Shown here one piece after another: positions 62,330 to 64,000 of a stretch of 64,000 bases of DNA (positions within the stretch are counted from its first letter, which is position 1; the number at the start of each line of letters is the position of its first letter). The notes beneath the pieces were generated by a model. It was not told the DNA's origin. It did no database searches and saw only the letters and a program-made list of their open reading frames with translations. Source of the DNA: CAYSEW01 sp964430245 (GTDB lineage Bacteria > Bacteroidota > Bacteroidia > Flavobacteriales_D > Parvicellaceae); contig CAYSEW010000008.1 of the NCBI GenBank assembly GCA_964430245.1, positions 1 through 64,000 of the forward strand, written 5' to 3'. The translations under genes were made by a program, and so were the position numbers.

Positions 62330-63742
62330 ATGAAATCAATTAAATACATCAGCATTTTATCTCTTATTGTTATTTTTTCATCATGTAGCACTTCAAAGCA
62401 ATTAAGCTATGAAGATGATATCTATAGTACAGAAACTGATATTGTATTCGTAGACAACAACACTGAAGAAGACTATTATGACCCTTATGAAGAACTTTAT
62501 GAAGATTATGACTATTATGATGATGACAACAACACCTATATCACAAACAATTATTATGGATCATCTAGAAGATATAGAGGCAGACACCATAGATCTTATT
62601 TCTATACTGGGATAAACTATTACCCTAGCACATATTACTGGGGGAATTCATGCTGTGGTATGAATTATGGATATCCATACAATAACAACTTTTACTCAAA
62701 CAATTTCTACGGTTATGGCTATGGTTACCCATACAATAACTACTACTCAAACAATTTCTACGGTTATGGATATGGTTACCCATATAACAACTACTATTCT
62801 AATAACTTCTATGGCTATGGAAATCCATACAATAATTTTTATGGAAATGGGTATGGATATGGATACCCATACAATAACTACTACTCTAATAATTACTATT
62901 ATGGAAACAATTATTATGGTGGATTTGGTTCCATAAATGATCCTAATAATAATGGAAACAATTATTATGGACAAAACACTAGCATAAGTACTAATTCAGG
63001 CTCTAGCTCTACTTACAACGGAAATACAACTAGTGATTATGCTACTGTAATATCTACTACAAAAGAAATAAGAGGTTCTTCTAATTCAAATCCTAATCAA
63101 TCACTTACAACTTCAGGAAATATTTATTCAACAAATAACGCAGATAACTCTGCAGCAAAACCAGCTCTATCAGATATAGAACAAAATAAGCCTATCAACA
63201 ACAATAGCACCTTCTTAACTAAGCCAAGTGGAGTTAGCTCTAATGACATTATTAGAGAATCTGTTTCAACTAATAATTCTAACAAACATTATTCTTCATG
63301 GGTTACTTCAAGAAAAAATAATTCTAAGCCTAGTAATAACAACTATACTAAGCCTAGCAATAACAACTATACTAAGCCTAGTAATAACAACTATACTAAG
63401 CCTAGCAATAACAACTATACTAAGCCTAGTAATAACAACTATACTAAGCCTAGTAATAATAACTATACTAAGCCTAGCAACAACAACTATACTAAGCCTA
63501 GCAATAACAACTATACTAAGCCTAGCAACAACAACTATACTAAGCCTAGTAATAATAACTACACTAAGCCTAATAACAACTATACTAAGCCTAGTAATAA
63601 TAACAGATCTAATAATAAACCCAATAATAATTACACAAAACCTACTAATAGAAGCTCTAATTACAACAAACCTACAAATAGAGGATCTTCTACTCCATCA
63701 AGATCTTCTAACGGTAATAAAGGCGGATCAAATAGGAGATAA
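62330..63742 (+). CDS. Low-complexity repeat lipoprotein (Tyr/Asn/Gly-rich and NNNYTKPS repeats)
   Basis: The 470-residue protein has a lipoprotein signal (SLIVIFSSC; Cys near residue 19), then an acidic Asp/Glu/Tyr segment (about 25-70). A Tyr-Gly-Asn block with 17-18-residue repeats containing GYGYPYNN follows (about 113-205), then a Ser/Asn spacer (to about 330), and then ten perfect 8-residue KPSNNNYT repeats plus variants (about 333-425). The tail is Ser/Arg/Asn-rich. No enzymatic domain is visible. The N-terminal lipid would anchor it to a membrane, with the repeats as an extended, disordered surface chain. It is followed 1 base later by an FadL-type porin gene. Confidence 0.8.
   Translation: MKSIKYISILSLIVIFSSCSTSKQLSYEDDIYSTETDIVFVDNNTEEDYYDPYEELYEDYDYYDDDNNTYITNNYYGSSRRYRGRHHRSYFYTGINYYPSTYYWGNSCCGMNYGYPYNNNFYSNNFYGYGYGYPYNNYYSNNFYGYGYGYPYNNYYSNNFYGYGNPYNNFYGNGYGYGYPYNNYYSNNYYYGNNYYGGFGSINDPNNNGNNYYGQNTSISTNSGSSSTYNGNTTSDYATVISTTKEIRGSSNSNPNQSLTTSGNIYSTNNADNSAAKPALSDIEQNKPINNNSTFLTKPSGVSSNDIIRESVSTNNSNKHYSSWVTSRKNNSKPSNNNYTKPSNNNYTKPSNNNYTKPSNNNYTKPSNNNYTKPSNNNYTKPSNNNYTKPSNNNYTKPSNNNYTKPSNNNYTKPNNNYTKPSNNNRSNNKPNNNYTKPTNRSSNYNKPTNRGSSTPSRSSNGNKGGSNRR
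62672..62900 (+). repeat. Imperfect tandem repeat, period 51-54 bases, within the lipoprotein gene
   Basis: About four copies of a unit that encodes GYGYPYNNYYSNNFY-like sequence are visible, with unit boundaries near 62672, 62726 and 62777. Copies differ at several third positions, and the later ones are shortened. All length changes are multiples of three. Confidence 0.75.
63326..63610 (+). repeat. 24-bp tandem repeat array (KPSNNNYT x10 plus variants)
   Basis: Ten consecutive 24-base units, starting AAG CCT AG(T/C), run from 63326 to 63565. A 21-base unit lacking one codon follows, then a diverged copy. Units differ only at synonymous positions (AGT/AGC, AAT/AAC, TAT/TAC). Confidence 0.93.
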
Positions 63743-63743
63743 A

Positions 63744-64000
63744 ATGAAATCAATTCTTAATAAGATATTTACTATACTGCTTCTTTTTAGTAGCTCAAAT
63801 ATCATTAATGCTCAAAATGAAGAAGATGCATTGAGATATAGCTACCTACAATTTGGAGGCACTGCAAGATCTATTGGAACAGGTGGTGCATTTGGTTCAC
63901 TTGGAGCTGACCTATCGGTACTTAGCATCAATCCTGCTGGAATGGCAAGGTATAAAAGGTCTGAATTTTCATTTACACCAAATCTTTCATTATCAAACAC
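63744..64000 (+). CDS. OMPP1/FadL/TodX family outer membrane protein, N-terminal part (cut by window edge)
   Basis: Eighty-five codons are present and the gene continues past the window. The signal peptide MKSILNKIFTILLLFSSSNIINAQ is followed by ALRYSYLQFGGTARSIGTGGAFGSLGADLSVLSINPAGMARYK. The last is the FadL-family N-terminal hatch with the conserved NPAG motif. Such beta-barrel porins take up hydrophobic compounds across the outer membrane; in Bacteroidota they are often annotated as hemin receptor. It starts 1 base after the repeat lipoprotein stop, so the two are likely cotranscribed. Confidence 0.88.
   Translation, partial: MKSILNKIFTILLLFSSSNIINAQNEEDALRYSYLQFGGTARSIGTGGAFGSLGADLSVLSINPAGMARYKRSEFSFTPNLSLSN

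Noticed and set aside
62747..62974. Long open frames on other strands and frames inside the repeat lipoprotein gene
   Set aside because: They consist of Ile/Val/Ser or Thr/Met/Ile runs caused by the repeat composition, and the lipoprotein frame has a signal peptide and synonymous-only variation.
63326..63610. CRISPR array
   Set aside because: The units are contiguous, in frame and without unique spacers. They encode a peptide repeat.

Overview
The window is chromosomal DNA from a low-GC member of the Bacteroidota, most likely a Flavobacteriales-type marine or aquatic lineage. The evidence is two proteins with type IX secretion (T9SS) C-terminal sorting domains, a SiaB/SiaC pair, a DUF4197 lipoprotein, an FadL/TodX-type porin, a short archaeal-type ProRS, Bacteroidota-style -7 promoter elements (TAnnTTTG), and almost no Shine-Dalgarno sequences. 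Genes are packed tightly, with many overlaps and no gap over 300 bases. No insertion sequence, prophage, integrase, CRISPR array or replication origin was seen.

Layout. (1) 1-6953, minus strand: a run read from a promoter near 6975 through a PASTA-domain membrane protein, a T9SS-secreted protein, an RluA-type pseudouridine synthase, a large secreted c-type cytochrome and a GH1 beta-glucosidase cut by the window edge. (2) 7075-9163, plus: D-Ala-D-Ala ligase and a second T9SS cargo protein. (3) 9319-37024: a roughly 28-kb, very AT-rich surface-polysaccharide (O-antigen-like) locus. It holds an ABC exporter (Wzm/Wzt with a C-terminal glycan-binding domain), eight recognisable glycosyltransferases, five methyltransferases, two glutamine-dependent amidotransferases of the AsnB family, an NAD-dependent sugar epimerase, a UDP-GlcNAc 2-epimerase, a hexapeptide acyltransferase, a flippase-like membrane protein, two large polytopic proteins, and a formyltransferase-like/GINT1 fusion protein. 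(4) 37028-54493: housekeeping genes (rlmH, rdgB, nadC, rsmE, purB, cinA, aconitase, HAD phosphatase) mixed with membrane and lipoprotein genes and the SiaB/SiaC pair. (5) 54512-58804: upp and a small second envelope/sugar cluster (FemAB-like transferase, polysaccharide deacetylase, second WecB). (6) 58810-64000: radC, tRNA-Glu and rpsT (with promoter and terminator), proS, a low-complexity repeat lipoprotein, and the start of an FadL-type porin.

How it fits together. The main locus is best read as an ABC-transporter-dependent glycan pathway: lipid-linked chains are built by the GT2/GT4 enzymes, decorated by amidation, methylation and acylation, recognised by the Wzt C-terminal domain, and exported by Wzm. 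No polyprenyl-phosphate glycosyl-1-phosphate transferase (WecA/WbaP type) and no classical Wzx are visible here, so initiation must be encoded elsewhere.

The most unusual items are: the two-domain 590-residue protein at 18755 whose formyltransferase-like half has lost its catalytic Asn; the SiaC homologue with Ala where the phosphoacceptor Thr is expected; a lone minus-strand glycosyltransferase wedged inside the plus-strand locus; three convergent gene pairs whose stop codons share one TTAA; -7 promoter elements that lie 3-6 bases before start codons and mimic TTG starts; and a lipoprotein with an in-frame 24-bp tandem repeat array. I found no clear previously undescribed system. The strongest candidate for new biochemistry is the polysaccharide locus with its fusion protein and paired AsnB enzymes.
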